Assembly: GCA_963747765.1 (NCBI GenBank)
Contig: CAVVGH010000007.1
Span: 520,482 to 584,481 of the forward strand
Reading direction: 5' to 3'
From: VRUE01 sp963747765
Lineage (GTDB): Bacteria > Actinomycetota > Thermoleophilia > Solirubrobacterales > 70-9
Length of the DNA stretch: 64,000 bases
This document shows, piece by piece, positions 31,762 to 40,438 of this stretch; the first letter of the stretch is position 1; each line of letters starts with the position of its first letter. The notes under the pieces are model-generated. The model was not told the DNA's origin, did no database searches, and saw only the letters and a program-made list of their open reading frames with translations. Made by a program: the position numbers and the translations under genes.

Positions 31762-32433
31762 TCAACTCCAGGTTGAAGGTTTATTCGAACTGGGCGCGCC
31801 GTTGCGCCGCCCGGCGCGCCCAGTTCGCAGCCCGGCTTGGACGTAGAGCACGGTGGCTGCGATCGCCAGGCCAAGCCCAGCGATCAGCAGCGCGACGGCG
31901 ACCCAACTCGCGACGAGCAGCGCCAGGAAGATCCCACCCATGATCGGAAAGACGGAGATTCGGCCGGGCCAGTTGACGGAGATCTCGACCCCACGCCGCA
32001 GGCCGTACTGAGCCAGCAGGAGCATCGCCACCTCCCGGGCGGCCAGCAGGGCCAGCGCCCAACGGGGCAGCAGCTCGAAATGCCAGCAGACGATCGCGCC
32101 CGCGAGGATCGTCAGCCGGTCGACCAACGGGTCGAGCATCGCCCCCAGGCGACTGTACTGGCCGGTGACGCGCGCCAGGAAGCCGTCGACGTAATCACCA
32201 GCGGCGATCAGCCAGAAGAGCATCGCGGAGCTGACGCTGCGACCGTCGCCGGATTCGAAGGCCAGGTGGAGAAAGAGCGGAATCGCGGCGAGCCGGGCGT
32301 AGCCGATCAGGTTGGGAACGGTCCAAGGGTTGAGGGGCGCGCCCTCGCGCGTCTGCCGCGGCGGCGGCCCGCTGCGATCCAGCCCGAAGAGTCGCCGCAG
32401 GCGGCCGCGGCCAAACGGAGCGGTCTCACCCAT
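31762..32433 (-). CDS. pgsA: CDP-alcohol phosphatidyltransferase (PgsA-like)
   Basis: It probably makes phosphatidylglycerophosphate from CDP-diacylglycerol and glycerol-3-phosphate in the membrane. The 223-residue protein has several helices and the signature DYVDGFLARVTG..GAMLDPLVDR near residue 90. The extra-long cytoplasmic N-terminus (about 40 residues) is basic. The ATG at 32433 overlaps the proS stop by 8 bp. Near its 3' end the gene contains a 16-bp perfect inverted repeat. Phosphatidylinositol-phosphate synthase is a less likely alternative. Confidence 0.82.
   Translation of the reverse strand: MGETAPFGRGRLRRLFGLDRSGPPPRQTREGAPLNPWTVPNLIGYARLAAIPLFLHLAFESGDGRSVSSAMLFWLIAAGDYVDGFLARVTGQYSRLGAMLDPLVDRLTILAGAIVCWHFELLPRWALALLAAREVAMLLLAQYGLRRGVEISVNWPGRISVFPIMGGIFLALLVASWVAVALLIAGLGLAIAATVLYVQAGLRTGRAGRRNGAPSSNKPSTWS
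31786..31827. repeat. 42-bp palindrome inside the pgsA 3' end
   Basis: CGAACTGGGCGCGCCG pairs perfectly with CGGCGCGCCCAGTTCG around a 10-nt loop. It is coding sequence and also a potential intrinsic hairpin before the pgsA stop. Confidence 0.8.
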
Positions 32434-34117
32434 CGAGCGCCCGAAGGACCTCCAGGGCCTGTCCCGCGGCGCCCTCGAGGGGCAGCTCGTGGTCGGCCCC
32501 GCTGGCGCGCTCAGTCGCCTCGACGACCCCCTTGGCCAGGCCACGGCGGCCAACGACGACCCTGAGCGGGCAGCCGAGCAGCTCCGCGTCGGTCAGCTTC
32601 TCCCCTGGCCCGGCGTCGCGATCGTCATAGAGGACATCGCCAGCGAGCAGCTCGACCAGCTCGTCGTAGAGCCGATCGGATGCCGCGCGCTCCGGCTCCC
32701 CCTCCTTGGCAAGCGAGACCAGGTGGATTCGCCACGGGGCCAGCGAGGCCGGCCAGACTATCCCGCGCTCGTCGGCGCCCTGCTCGATCGCAGCCGCCAC
32801 GATCCGCGCCGGGCCAATCCCGTAGCTGCCCATCACGATCGGTCGCTCGGCGCCGCCCTCGTCGAGAAATGTTGCCCCCAGGGGCTCGGAGTAGCGCGTC
32901 CCCAACTTGAAGATGTTGCCCACCTCAATCGCGGGCTCGATCGAAATCTCCCCCCCGCCGGGCGCGATGTCGCCCCTCTCGACGGCGCGGATGTCCATCT
33001 CCTCGAAGGAGAAGTCGCGGCCCGGCTGCACACCGCGCAGGTGGGCGTCGGCCCGGTTGGCGCCCGCGACATAGGAGTCTCCGGCGAGCGCGGCGTCCTT
33101 GATCGTCGCCACGCTCACCCCGACCGGGCCGATGAATCCCACCGGCCCGAGCTCCGCCTCGATCTCCTCGGCGTGTGCCGGACGGAAGTCGGCGCCGAGC
33201 GCGTTGCGCAGCTTGATCTGGTTGAGGCGATGGTCGCCGCGCAGCAGGGCCAGCATCATCCCCCTGCCGTCGACGACAATCGGCATCGCCTTGATCAGAG
33301 CCCCGGCGGGCACGTTCAGCGCTGCGGCGACCTCCTCGACCGTTGTCAGCCCGGGCGTCGAGACCTCCTCGGGCTCGCTCAGCGCTGCCGGCAGCTCGAC
33401 CGGTTGCGGCTCGGCGCTGGCCACCTCGACGTTCGCCGCATAGCCCGGCGCAAGAGCCACCTCGTTCTCGCCCGCTGCACAGGGCGCCATGTACTCGTGC
33501 GCGCCCGAGCCGCCCATCATCCCGACATCGGACTCGACCCGAAAGGTGCGCAGCCCGCAGCGCTCGAAGATCCGTGCGTAGGCCTCGCTCTGCAACCCGT
33601 AGGAGCGCTCGAGGCCCTCCGCGTCGCGGTCGAAGGAGTAGGCGTCCTTCATCGTGAACTCACGCGTGCGCAGCACGCCGGCCCGCGGGCGCGGCTCGTC
33701 GCGCTCCTTTGTCTGGATATGGAAGAGCATCAGCGGCAGGTCCCGGTAGGAGCGAACCTCTCGCGCCACGTGGTAGGTGAGGCACTCCTCATGGGTCATC
33801 GCGAGGACCATCGGCGCTCCGCGCCGATCCTCCAACTTGAACAGCTCGTCGATCTCATAGCGGCCGGTCTTCCGCCACGGCTCGGCAGGCTGCAGGACGG
33901 GCATCAGCATCTCCTGACAGCCGATCGCCTCCATCTCCTCGCGAATCACCTGTTCCACGCGGCGATGAACCCGCCACCCCGCTGGCAGGTACGTCCACAA
34001 TCCGGCTCCCAGCTGGCGAATGAGGCCGGCCCGGACCATCAACTTGTGCGACACCGCCTCCGCGTCGGACGGCGGGTCCTTGAGGGTCGGCAGAAATGCC
34101 TGGCTCAACCGGGTCAT
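32426..34117 (-). CDS. proS: prolyl-tRNA synthetase
   Basis: It charges tRNA-Pro. The 563-residue class II synthetase is of bacterial type with an editing domain insert. AGLIRQLGAGLWTYLPAGWRVHRRVE lies near residue 30, RYEIDELFKLEDR in motif 2, and TVEEVAAALNVPAG starts the INS editing domain near 250. SYGIGPARIVAAAIEQ is motif 3, and an anticodon-binding domain ends the protein. The ATG at 34117 has TAGGTT 6 nt upstream. proS is followed with overlap by pgsA. Confidence 0.96.
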   Translation of the reverse strand: MTRLSQAFLPTLKDPPSDAEAVSHKLMVRAGLIRQLGAGLWTYLPAGWRVHRRVEQVIREEMEAIGCQEMLMPVLQPAEPWRKTGRYEIDELFKLEDRRGAPMVLAMTHEECLTYHVAREVRSYRDLPLMLFHIQTKERDEPRPRAGVLRTREFTMKDAYSFDRDAEGLERSYGLQSEAYARIFERCGLRTFRVESDVGMMGGSGAHEYMAPCAAGENEVALAPGYAANVEVASAEPQPVELPAALSEPEEVSTPGLTTVEEVAAALNVPAGALIKAMPIVVDGRGMMLALLRGDHRLNQIKLRNALGADFRPAHAEEIEAELGPVGFIGPVGVSVATIKDAALAGDSYVAGANRADAHLRGVQPGRDFSFEEMDIRAVERGDIAPGGGEISIEPAIEVGNIFKLGTRYSEPLGATFLDEGGAERPIVMGSYGIGPARIVAAAIEQGADERGIVWPASLAPWRIHLVSLAKEGEPERAASDRLYDELVELLAGDVLYDDRDAGPGEKLTDAELLGCPLRVVVGRRGLAKGVVEATERASGADHELPLEGAAGQALEVLRALDG

Positions 34118-34123
34118 GCGGGA

Positions 34124-34129
34124 AACCTA
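34124..34129 (-). promoter_or_regulatory. -10 box of proS (TAGGTT)
   Basis: The minus strand reads TAGGTT, 6 nt before the ATG at 34117. Confidence 0.5.
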
Positions 34130-34380
34130 TCCCGCTGGTGCATATCCGGTTGGCTCAGGGCTGCCCGCTCCCAACGCGCAGCTCCGACCACACCGCTCAA
34201 GGCCGACCGGTCCCATCCGTTAGAGACCGTCCCGCCTCTTTCGTCGCTGAGCCTGAGATCCCAAGCCCCCTGGCTCTCTGACGAGGAGCGCGGAGATGGC
34301 CCCGGAACCCAGGAGAGCACCCCGTCGACCGATGGAGACCTCCAACCCGAAACGAACCCCTCATTGATCGATGAGAGAGA

Positions 34381-34440
34381 CAGCCCCTCCCCTGTTTGCC
34401 CTCCTACTTGCAGGTGTGGAGGGCAAACAGGGAGGGGCTG
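34381..34440 (-). repeat. hairpin HP1, copy B
   Basis: A 23-bp stem with one bulge (CAGCCCCTCCC..GGGAGGGGCTG) encloses a loop with ACTTGCAGGT. On the minus strand, the sense of ispG, it is followed by TCTCTCTCATCGATC. The flanking stretch 34130-34380 shows nothing else recognisable. Confidence 0.8.
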
Positions 34441-34485
34441 GTAGGGGGCCCAGGCGGTCAGGGGCTACGGGTGTCGTTCTGTGAG

Positions 34486-34511
34486 GGCGCGGCCGAAGAA
34501 GGCAGGATCGA
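34486..34511 (-). repeat. 26-nt linker block shared with the element at 24.7 kb
   Basis: On the minus strand TCGATCCTGCCTTCTTCGGC.. matches 24696-24721 (plus strand) at 25 of 26 positions. It lies between HP2 and HP1 in both elements, so the family is more than two isolated hairpins. Confidence 0.8.
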
Positions 34512-34522
34512 GGCGGACACGA

Positions 34523-34640
34523 GCTCCGTTCGTTCTTTGTGTCGCAGAGCGGTACAAATGACGAACGGAGCGGCTGGAATCTCCCGAGCGAGACTCCGTT
34601 CGCTCTTTGTGTCGCAGAGCGGTACAAATGACGAACGGAG
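34523..34640 (-). repeat. hairpin HP2, two tandem copies B1 and B2 (70-bp period)
   Basis: Copies lie at 34523-34571 and 34594-34640. Each pairs CTCCGTTCG.. with CGAACGGAG and TTTGT with ACAAA around the loop GTCGCAGAGCGGT. The array begins 41 bp after the ispG stop on the ispG strand. Confidence 0.85.
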
Positions 34641-34681
34641 CGGCTGGGACGGCCTGAGCGAACCGGATACGCAGCATCCCG

Positions 34682-35935
34682 CTAGGCCCTCGTGAACCGC
34701 CTTCCCGCTGTGGGCGACGCCTCCTCGTCGAGCAGAACGCGGTCGGACTCACCCTTTTCGGCCGCCTCATGCTCCAGCTGCGCGATCTTCTCCGGCGTGA
34801 GATCGCCCGCGTTCTCCTCCTCGATCTTCGCCAGCCAGGCCGCACCCTCTCCCGCCTTGGCCTCGTCGACGTCCACCATGCCGCGATCCAGAGATCGGTC
34901 GATCTCCTCGAACAGTGCGTCGACCAGGTTGGCCTGGGGGACCTTCCGCAGCGGCTTGCCGTGGGCGAAGATCAATCCCTCGTCGCGCGCACCGGTGATG
35001 CCGAAGTCCGCGTGGCTGGCCTCGCCGATCCCGTTCACGGCACAGCCCAGCACCGCCACCTCGATCGGCTCCGCGTAACGCTCCAGCCGCCGCTCGATCT
35101 CGGCCACGACCGAGTCCATGTCGAACTGGAGGCGACCGCAGGTCGGGCAGGCGATCAGCACCGGACCGTGCTGGCGAAGCTGCAGCGACTTGAGAATCTC
35201 CCACGCGACCTTCACCTCCTCCTCGGCGTGGAAGGTCGAGAGGCTGATCCGGATCGTGTCGCCGATCCCGTCGGCCAGGAGCGTTCCGAGCCCGACCGCG
35301 GACTTCAGCGACCCCGCCCACTTGGTTCCGGCCTCGGTGACGCCGAGATGCAGCGGATACGGGACCCGCTCGGACAGCAGCCGGTTGGCGGCGATCGTGT
35401 TGGGCACGTTCGTCGACTTGATCGACACCTTGAAGTCCGTGAACTCGAGGCTCTCCATCAGCTCGACGAACTCGACCGCGGCGGCGACGAGCGCCTCCAC
35501 CGGGCTCTCTCGCTCGAGCGCGTGCAGGTGCTTGGGGAGGGAGCCGGAGTTGACCCCGATCCGCATCGGTACGCCGGCGGCCGTCGCTCGCTCCGCGACC
35601 TCGGCGACTTTCTCGCGGCCGCCGATGTTGCCGGGGTTGAGCCGGATGCAGTGGGCGCCGGCGTCGATCGCCTTCAGTGCCAGCGTGTGGTTGAAATGGA
35701 TGTCGGCGATCACCGGAATCGGCGACTCGGCGACGATCGTCCTCAGTGCCTCGACATCCCTGTCGCGGGGGACCGCGACCCGCACCAGGTCGGCGCCGGC
35801 CTCGGCAACCTTGCCGATCTGCTCCATCGTCGCCGCCAGATTGGCGGTCTCAGTCTTGGTCATCGTCTGCACGGCGACCGGCGCCCCACCGCCGATCGGC
35901 ACACCGCCGACGAATATCTGCCGCTTGGAGGCCAT
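34682..35935 (-). CDS. ispG: 4-hydroxy-3-methylbut-2-enyl-diphosphate synthase (GcpE)
   Basis: This iron-sulfur enzyme carries out the penultimate step of the MEP isoprenoid route. The 417-residue protein has VQTMTKTETANL near residue 22, RLNPGNIGG near 98, and [4Fe-4S] Cys ligands in ACPTCGR near 268 and LGCAVNGIGEAS near 300. A Glu-rich C-terminal tail of about 45 residues is longer than usual. The ATG at 35935 has TAACCT 6 nt upstream. It follows rseP, as in many actinobacteria. Confidence 0.95.
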   Translation of the reverse strand: MASKRQIFVGGVPIGGGAPVAVQTMTKTETANLAATMEQIGKVAEAGADLVRVAVPRDRDVEALRTIVAESPIPVIADIHFNHTLALKAIDAGAHCIRLNPGNIGGREKVAEVAERATAAGVPMRIGVNSGSLPKHLHALERESPVEALVAAAVEFVELMESLEFTDFKVSIKSTNVPNTIAANRLLSERVPYPLHLGVTEAGTKWAGSLKSAVGLGTLLADGIGDTIRISLSTFHAEEEVKVAWEILKSLQLRQHGPVLIACPTCGRLQFDMDSVVAEIERRLERYAEPIEVAVLGCAVNGIGEASHADFGITGARDEGLIFAHGKPLRKVPQANLVDALFEEIDRSLDRGMVDVDEAKAGEGAAWLAKIEEENAGDLTPEKIAQLEHEAAEKGESDRVLLDEEASPTAGRRFTRA

Positions 35936-35941
35936 GGCAAA

Positions 35942-35947
35942 AGGTTA
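35942..35947 (-). promoter_or_regulatory. -10 box of ispG (TAACCT)
   Basis: The minus strand reads TAACCT, 6 nt before the ATG at 35935. Confidence 0.4.
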
Positions 35948-36003
35948 TCCGGGGAGCGGTCCCGGTCAGGCCCGAGGCTTCCGATGGCCGCCGCAGCGGG
36001 GTG

Positions 36004-37092
36004 CTATCGAACGTTGAATCCTTCGCCGGTGAGACGTCCGATGTCGTTGGAGAGGCCGATCACAAACAACATGATCACGAGCACGAAGCCCACCACGCCC
36101 GCCCGCTCCATCACCCGGAAGGGCACCGGGCGACCGCGCACTTTCTCGACCAGGCTCCAGAAGATGTGACCGCCATCGAGTGGCAGGAACGGGAAGAGGT
36201 TGATCAGTCCAAGCGAAAGGCTGACCACCGCGAGCAGCGTGAGCGCCTCGCGGGCGCCGAAGCCGATTGCCTGGTGGGCGACGTCGCTGACGCCGACGAT
36301 CCCGGAGACCTGCTTGCGCTGTTCGGAGTCGAGGAGGTTTGCGAAAACCGTCACGGTCTTGCTGCTCACCGTCCACACCGCCCCCGCGGCGCGGTCGGCC
36401 GCTCCCGTCAGACTCAGATTCGCCGGCTCGGTGCCGTAGGAGAAGCCGACCCTGGTGCGGGCGACGGCCGCGTCGTAGACGGGATGGACGGAGAAGGTGT
36501 GGACCCGTCCGTCGCGCCTCACCCTCAGCGTCGCGGCCGAGCGGGAGCGGCAGCCGTCCACCGGCTTACCGGGGCAGTGATGCGAGGCGACATCGTCCGC
36601 AAACCGCGCCAACCTCTCTTCGCGATCAAGCGTCCGGTAGCTGTGCCCGTCCACGGCAAGGATCTCGTCTCCGTTCCTGAGCACAGCGGCGGCCGGCGAG
36701 CCCGGAACGATTTCGCCGACCGACTGCGTGACGTTGCTCGCACCGAGCGCCAACGCGAACAGGATCAGGAAGGCGAGCACGATGTTGACCGCGGGACCGG
36801 CACCGATCACCACAATTCGCTTCCAGACAGGCTGGTGGTAGTAACCGCGATGGGCGATCTCCGGCGGTAGCTCCTCGTCGGGGTTCATGCCGCTGATCTT
36901 CACGAAACCCCCCGCCGGGATCGTCCCGATCCCGTACTCGGTCTCACCCCGCTTCGTGGAAACCAGCTTGGGAGGGAAGAAGAGGAAGAAGCGCTCGACC
37001 CGCATCCCCGTTGCCTTGGCCGCGACGAAGTGGCCCAGCTCGTGCAGGATGATCAGCACCGAGAAGCCGGCGAAGACAAGCAGCCAGCTCAT
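36004..37092 (-). CDS. rseP: M50 site-2 protease, RseP/RasP-like
   Basis: This zinc intramembrane protease cleaves transmembrane anti-sigma factors or signal peptides. The 362-residue protein has the zinc-binding HELGH at 17-21, the PAGGF membrane loop near 60, a PDZ domain at about 125-200, and the third ligand region NLFPFLPLDGG near 315. The ATG at 37092 overlaps the dxr TGA (ATGA). It lies in the canonical dxr, rseP, ispG order. Confidence 0.92.
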   Translation of the reverse strand: MSWLLVFAGFSVLIILHELGHFVAAKATGMRVERFFLFFPPKLVSTKRGETEYGIGTIPAGGFVKISGMNPDEELPPEIAHRGYYHQPVWKRIVVIGAGPAVNIVLAFLILFALALGASNVTQSVGEIVPGSPAAAVLRNGDEILAVDGHSYRTLDREERLARFADDVASHHCPGKPVDGCRSRSAATLRVRRDGRVHTFSVHPVYDAAVARTRVGFSYGTEPANLSLTGAADRAAGAVWTVSSKTVTVFANLLDSEQRKQVSGIVGVSDVAHQAIGFGAREALTLLAVVSLSLGLINLFPFLPLDGGHIFWSLVEKVRGRPVPFRVMERAGVVGFVLVIMLFVIGLSNDIGRLTGEGFNVR

Positions 37093-38234
37093 ACGGCGGC
37101 CAGCTCCGCGAGCTGCTCCTCGGTTCGGCGGCGTGCCTCTGCGTCGGCTGCGAAGAGGTCGTCGAAGTGGGCCACCGGGCACGCCGGCATCTGCTCCAGC
37201 ACCCGCTCAACCGCCGCGGCAATCGCCGTGAACGGGATTCGTCCCGCCAGGAACGAGGCCACCGCGACCTCATCGGCGGCATTCAGGACGCACGGCGCCG
37301 TGCCCCCGGCGCCACCCGCCTCCAAAGCCAGCCGCAGGCAGGCGAATGTCTCCAGGTCGGGGGGCTCGAATGTCAGCTCGCCGACCGCCGTGAGGTCGAG
37401 GCGCTCGACGTCGACGTCGGCGCGCTCGGGGAAGTGCAGGGCATAGGAGATCGGCACGCGCATATCCGGATAGCCGAGGTGCGCCAGCGAGGAGCCGTCG
37501 TTGAGGTCGATCAGCGAGTGGACGATCGACTGGGGATGAACGACCACCTCGATTCGCTCGTAGGGGACGCCGAAAAGATGGTGGGCCTCGATTGCCTCGA
37601 ATCCCTTGTTCATCAGCGTCGCGGAATCGATCGTTATCCGGCCGCCCATCTGCCACGTGGGATGGGCCAGCGCCTCCTCGACGCCCGCCTTCGAGAGGTC
37701 CGAGCGTCCCCGGAACGGTCCGCCCGAAGCCGTCAGCACGAGCCGCTCCACGGTTCCCGGCCGCTCACCGCCAATCAGCTGGAAGAGCGCCGAGTGCTCC
37801 GAATCGACCGGCAGCAGTCGTGCTCCGGTTGCCTCGGCGAGCGCCGTCGTCAGCTCACCACCGATCACCAAGCTCTCCTTGTTGGCCAGTGCCACGTCAA
37901 TCCCCTCGCCGAGCGCAACCACCGTCGGCGCCAGGCCGGCGGCGCCGACCGTTCCGTTGAGGACCAGGTCTGCGCCGGAGGCGACGATCAGCTCGCGGAT
38001 CCCCTCCTCCCCCTCGAGAACCCGGCCGTCCCACGCGGAGCGAGCCCGGGCGGCCGCGGCGCTGTCCGCGAGCGCGACCACCGGCACGGCATGCTCACGA
38101 GCCTGCGCGAGCAGCGCCTCCCAGCCCGAGCCCGCCGCCAGGCCCACGACCCGCAGCTCCTCGGAGGCGGCAACGATCTGCAGCGCCTGCGTACCGATCG
38201 AGCCGGTCGACCCGAGTATCAGCAGCTTCCTCAT
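37089..38234 (-). CDS. dxr: 1-deoxy-D-xylulose 5-phosphate reductoisomerase
   Basis: It commits DXP to the MEP isoprenoid pathway using NADPH. The 381-residue protein opens with the nucleotide loop LILGSTGSIGTQAL. It has NKESLVIGGE near 120, PVDSEHSALFQ (metal-binding Asp and Glu) near 145, and TASGGPFRGR near 170. ATLMNKGFEAIEAHHLF lies near 210. The ATG at 38234 is chosen over a start 19 codons upstream by the TATCCT box 9 nt before it. Confidence 0.95.
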   Translation of the reverse strand: MRKLLILGSTGSIGTQALQIVAASEELRVVGLAAGSGWEALLAQAREHAVPVVALADSAAAARARSAWDGRVLEGEEGIRELIVASGADLVLNGTVGAAGLAPTVVALGEGIDVALANKESLVIGGELTTALAEATGARLLPVDSEHSALFQLIGGERPGTVERLVLTASGGPFRGRSDLSKAGVEEALAHPTWQMGGRITIDSATLMNKGFEAIEAHHLFGVPYERIEVVVHPQSIVHSLIDLNDGSSLAHLGYPDMRVPISYALHFPERADVDVERLDLTAVGELTFEPPDLETFACLRLALEAGGAGGTAPCVLNAADEVAVASFLAGRIPFTAIAAAVERVLEQMPACPVAHFDDLFAADAEARRRTEEQLAELAAV

Positions 38235-38243
38235 CGCGTACAG

Positions 38244-38249
38244 AGGATA
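38244..38249 (-). promoter_or_regulatory. -10 box of dxr (TATCCT)
   Basis: The minus strand reads TATCCT, 9 nt before the ATG at 38234. Confidence 0.5.
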
Positions 38250-38306
38250 GGGACGCCCAGATCCTCGCTCCCGGCAGCGCCGGCGCGGCACGGAAACCCC
38301 ACAGCT

Positions 38307-39191
38307 TCAGTAGAGGAGCTGGACGGACAGGTAGTAGCCGACGACCACGGTGAAGAAGACGGCGTCGAGACGGTCGAGAAACCCACCGTGCGGCCCGAAG
38401 ACCCTGCCCGTGTCCTTCCTGCCCAGGTCCCGCTTCAGCATCGACTCGCACAGATCGCCGAGCGGAGCAATTGCGGCGACCGCGGCCCCGATCGCCAGCG
38501 CGTTCACTCCCGAGAGCCAGTCCTGGTAGAGACCGGCGAACCAGAAGGCCATGGTGCCGATCAGGAAGCCGCCCACCAGTCCCTCCAGGGTCTTGTTCGG
38601 AGAGAGGCTGGGCGCGATCCGATGGGAGCCGAACATGCGCCCGGTGGCATACGCACCGGTGTCGGTGGCAAAGGTCCCCACCAGGACGTCGATCAACAAT
38701 GCGGCGCCATGGTTGGGCAGGTCGCGCAGCAGGACGGCGTGCACCAGCGGAATGCCGATCCAGACGATTCCCAGCAGGGTGACGCCAATCGAGGCCGTCG
38801 CCCCCTCGCGAAGCCTGCGCTCCACCCCGAACGTGAAGAGCAGCGGGAACGACGCGGCCAGCATCAGCAGCACGTTGAACGCGGCGCCGAAGTGCGCCGC
38901 AAGGATCAGCGCGATCAGCGCGATGTAAGCGGCCGGCTCAACCGGGCGCAGACTTCCCGTCATCGCCAGGTACTCGCGCATGCACAGAGCGCCAATCGCG
39001 ATCATCGCGACTGAGAACGGCAACCCCCCGATCACCGTTATCGCGATTGCGAAGATGATCCAGGGGATCGCAAAGAGGATTCTCCGCGCCGTCTCTCCAC
39101 TCAGCATCCGCCGGCGCGGGGGTGGCCGTTTCGGTCGCCGCGGGCGCTCCTCGTCGGCAAACATCTCGTCGTCGAACAGATCCCGAACCAT
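38307..39191 (-). CDS. cdsA: phosphatidate cytidylyltransferase
   Basis: It makes CDP-diacylglycerol for phospholipid synthesis. The 294-residue protein has a basic, Pro/Arg-rich cytoplasmic N-terminus, about seven transmembrane helices, and the CdsA signature with SPNKTLEGLVGG near residue 205 and LKRDLGRKDTGRVFGPHGGFLDRLDA near 255. The ATG at 39191 lies 2 bp after the uppS stop. Confidence 0.93.
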   Translation of the reverse strand: MVRDLFDDEMFADEERPRRPKRPPPRRRMLSGETARRILFAIPWIIFAIAITVIGGLPFSVAMIAIGALCMREYLAMTGSLRPVEPAAYIALIALILAAHFGAAFNVLLMLAASFPLLFTFGVERRLREGATASIGVTLLGIVWIGIPLVHAVLLRDLPNHGAALLIDVLVGTFATDTGAYATGRMFGSHRIAPSLSPNKTLEGLVGGFLIGTMAFWFAGLYQDWLSGVNALAIGAAVAAIAPLGDLCESMLKRDLGRKDTGRVFGPHGGFLDRLDAVFFTVVVGYYLSVQLLY

Positions 39192-39193
39192 CG

Positions 39194-39862
39194 CTATGCC
39201 CTCGCTCCAAAGCGACGGTCGCGGTCGGCGTACTCGCGGAGGGAGGCCTCGAAGGCCTCCCGCGTGAAGTCCGGCCAGAGCTCGTCGCGAAAGACAAGCT
39301 CCGAATACGCGCACTGCCACAGCAGGTAGTTCGAGATACGCCGCTCGCCGCTGGTTCGAATCAGGAGATCGGGGTCGTGCATCTCAGGCGCGTAAAGGCG
39401 GCGCCGGAAATCCTCCTCGCTGCCCCCTTCGAAGCCCTGCGCCGCGTCGACGATCTCCGCTCTGCCCCCGTAGTTGAAGGCGACGAAGAGGGTGATGCGC
39501 TCGTTGGCCTCGGTCGTCTGTTCCGCCCACGCCATCCGCTCGACCAGGTCCGGCGCAACGCCCTCGCGGCGCCCGATGAAGCGCATCCGCACCCCCTCTT
39601 CGCGAAGCTCGGGCGTCTCGGCGTCGATGCGCTCGGCAAACATCCCCATCAGACCCTCCACCTCGTCGCCCGGCCGCGACCAGTTCTCGGTGGAGAAGGA
39701 GAAGACCGTCAGCTCCGCGATTCCCAGATCCGCGGCGTCGCGCAGCCGTTCCTTGACGACATCGGCCCCGGCGCGATGCCCCTCGACCACGGGCAGCCCC
39801 CGCCGCTGCGCCCATCTCCCGTTGCCGTCGGTGATGATGGCGACGTACCGAGCGGCCGTCAC
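39194..39862 (-). CDS. uppS: isoprenyl transferase (undecaprenyl diphosphate synthase)
   Basis: It builds the polyprenyl carrier lipid for peptidoglycan by cis-condensation of IPP. The 222-residue protein has DGNGRWAQRRGLP (catalytic Asp12) near the start, GHRAGAD, FSFSTENWSRP near residue 55, and IRTSGERRISNYLLWQCAYSE near 168. The GTG start overlaps the frr stop (GTGA). Confidence 0.94.
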   Translation of the reverse strand: MTAARYVAIITDGNGRWAQRRGLPVVEGHRAGADVVKERLRDAADLGIAELTVFSFSTENWSRPGDEVEGLMGMFAERIDAETPELREEGVRMRFIGRREGVAPDLVERMAWAEQTTEANERITLFVAFNYGGRAEIVDAAQGFEGGSEEDFRRRLYAPEMHDPDLLIRTSGERRISNYLLWQCAYSELVFRDELWPDFTREAFEASLREYADRDRRFGARA

Positions 39863-40422
39863 ACCTCCAGGATCTCCTCTTCCTTCCCTTTCAGCAGCGC
39901 GTCGATCTCGGTGATCGCGTCGTCGGTGTGCTTCTGAAGGGCGGCCTCGGCGCGCCGCTCGTCGTCCTCGCCCGCTTCGCCTTCCTTCTTGAGCTCACGC
40001 AGGTCGTGCATCACGTCGCGGCGCACGTTGCGAATCGCAACCCTCCCCTCCTCGGCGACACCGTGGACGACCTTGACCATCTCGCGGCGACGCTCCTCGG
40101 TCAGCTCGGGAATCTGCAGCCGAATCACGTTGCCGTCGTTGCTCGGCACCAGGCCGACGTCGGACTCCTGGATTGCCTTCTCGATCGCGCCGATCGCGGA
40201 TTTGTCGAAGGGCGTCACGGTGAGCAGGCGCGCATCGGACGCGGCCACGTTGGCCAGCTGCTTGAGCGGCGTGGGAGACCCGTAGTAGTCGGCCGCGATG
40301 CGATCCAGAAGATGTGGCGAAGCACGGCCCGTCCGCACGGTCGCGAGCTCGCCGCGGCTGGACTCAACGGACTTCTGCATGCGATCCCGGGCATCGTTGA
40401 GCAGCTCGTCGATCAGCTCCAT
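39859..40422 (-). CDS. frr: ribosome recycling factor
   Basis: It splits post-termination ribosomes with EF-G. The 187-residue protein has the three-helix-bundle sequence: RTGRASPHLLDRI near residue 31, YYGSPTPLKQLANV near 47, PFDKSAIGAIEKAI near 73, and a C-terminal helix ending in an acidic tail. It lies 16 bp downstream of pyrH. Confidence 0.95.
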   Translation of the reverse strand: MELIDELLNDARDRMQKSVESSRGELATVRTGRASPHLLDRIAADYYGSPTPLKQLANVAASDARLLTVTPFDKSAIGAIEKAIQESDVGLVPSNDGNVIRLQIPELTEERRREMVKVVHGVAEEGRVAIRNVRRDVMHDLRELKKEGEAGEDDERRAEAALQKHTDDAITEIDALLKGKEEEILEV

Positions 40423-40438
40423 TGGGTCCTCGTCTCGT

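Noticed and set aside
32312..34444. 710-codon plus-strand frame opposite proS
   Set aside because: It is a shadow of proS with composition biased to His, Arg and Gln and no recognisable domain.
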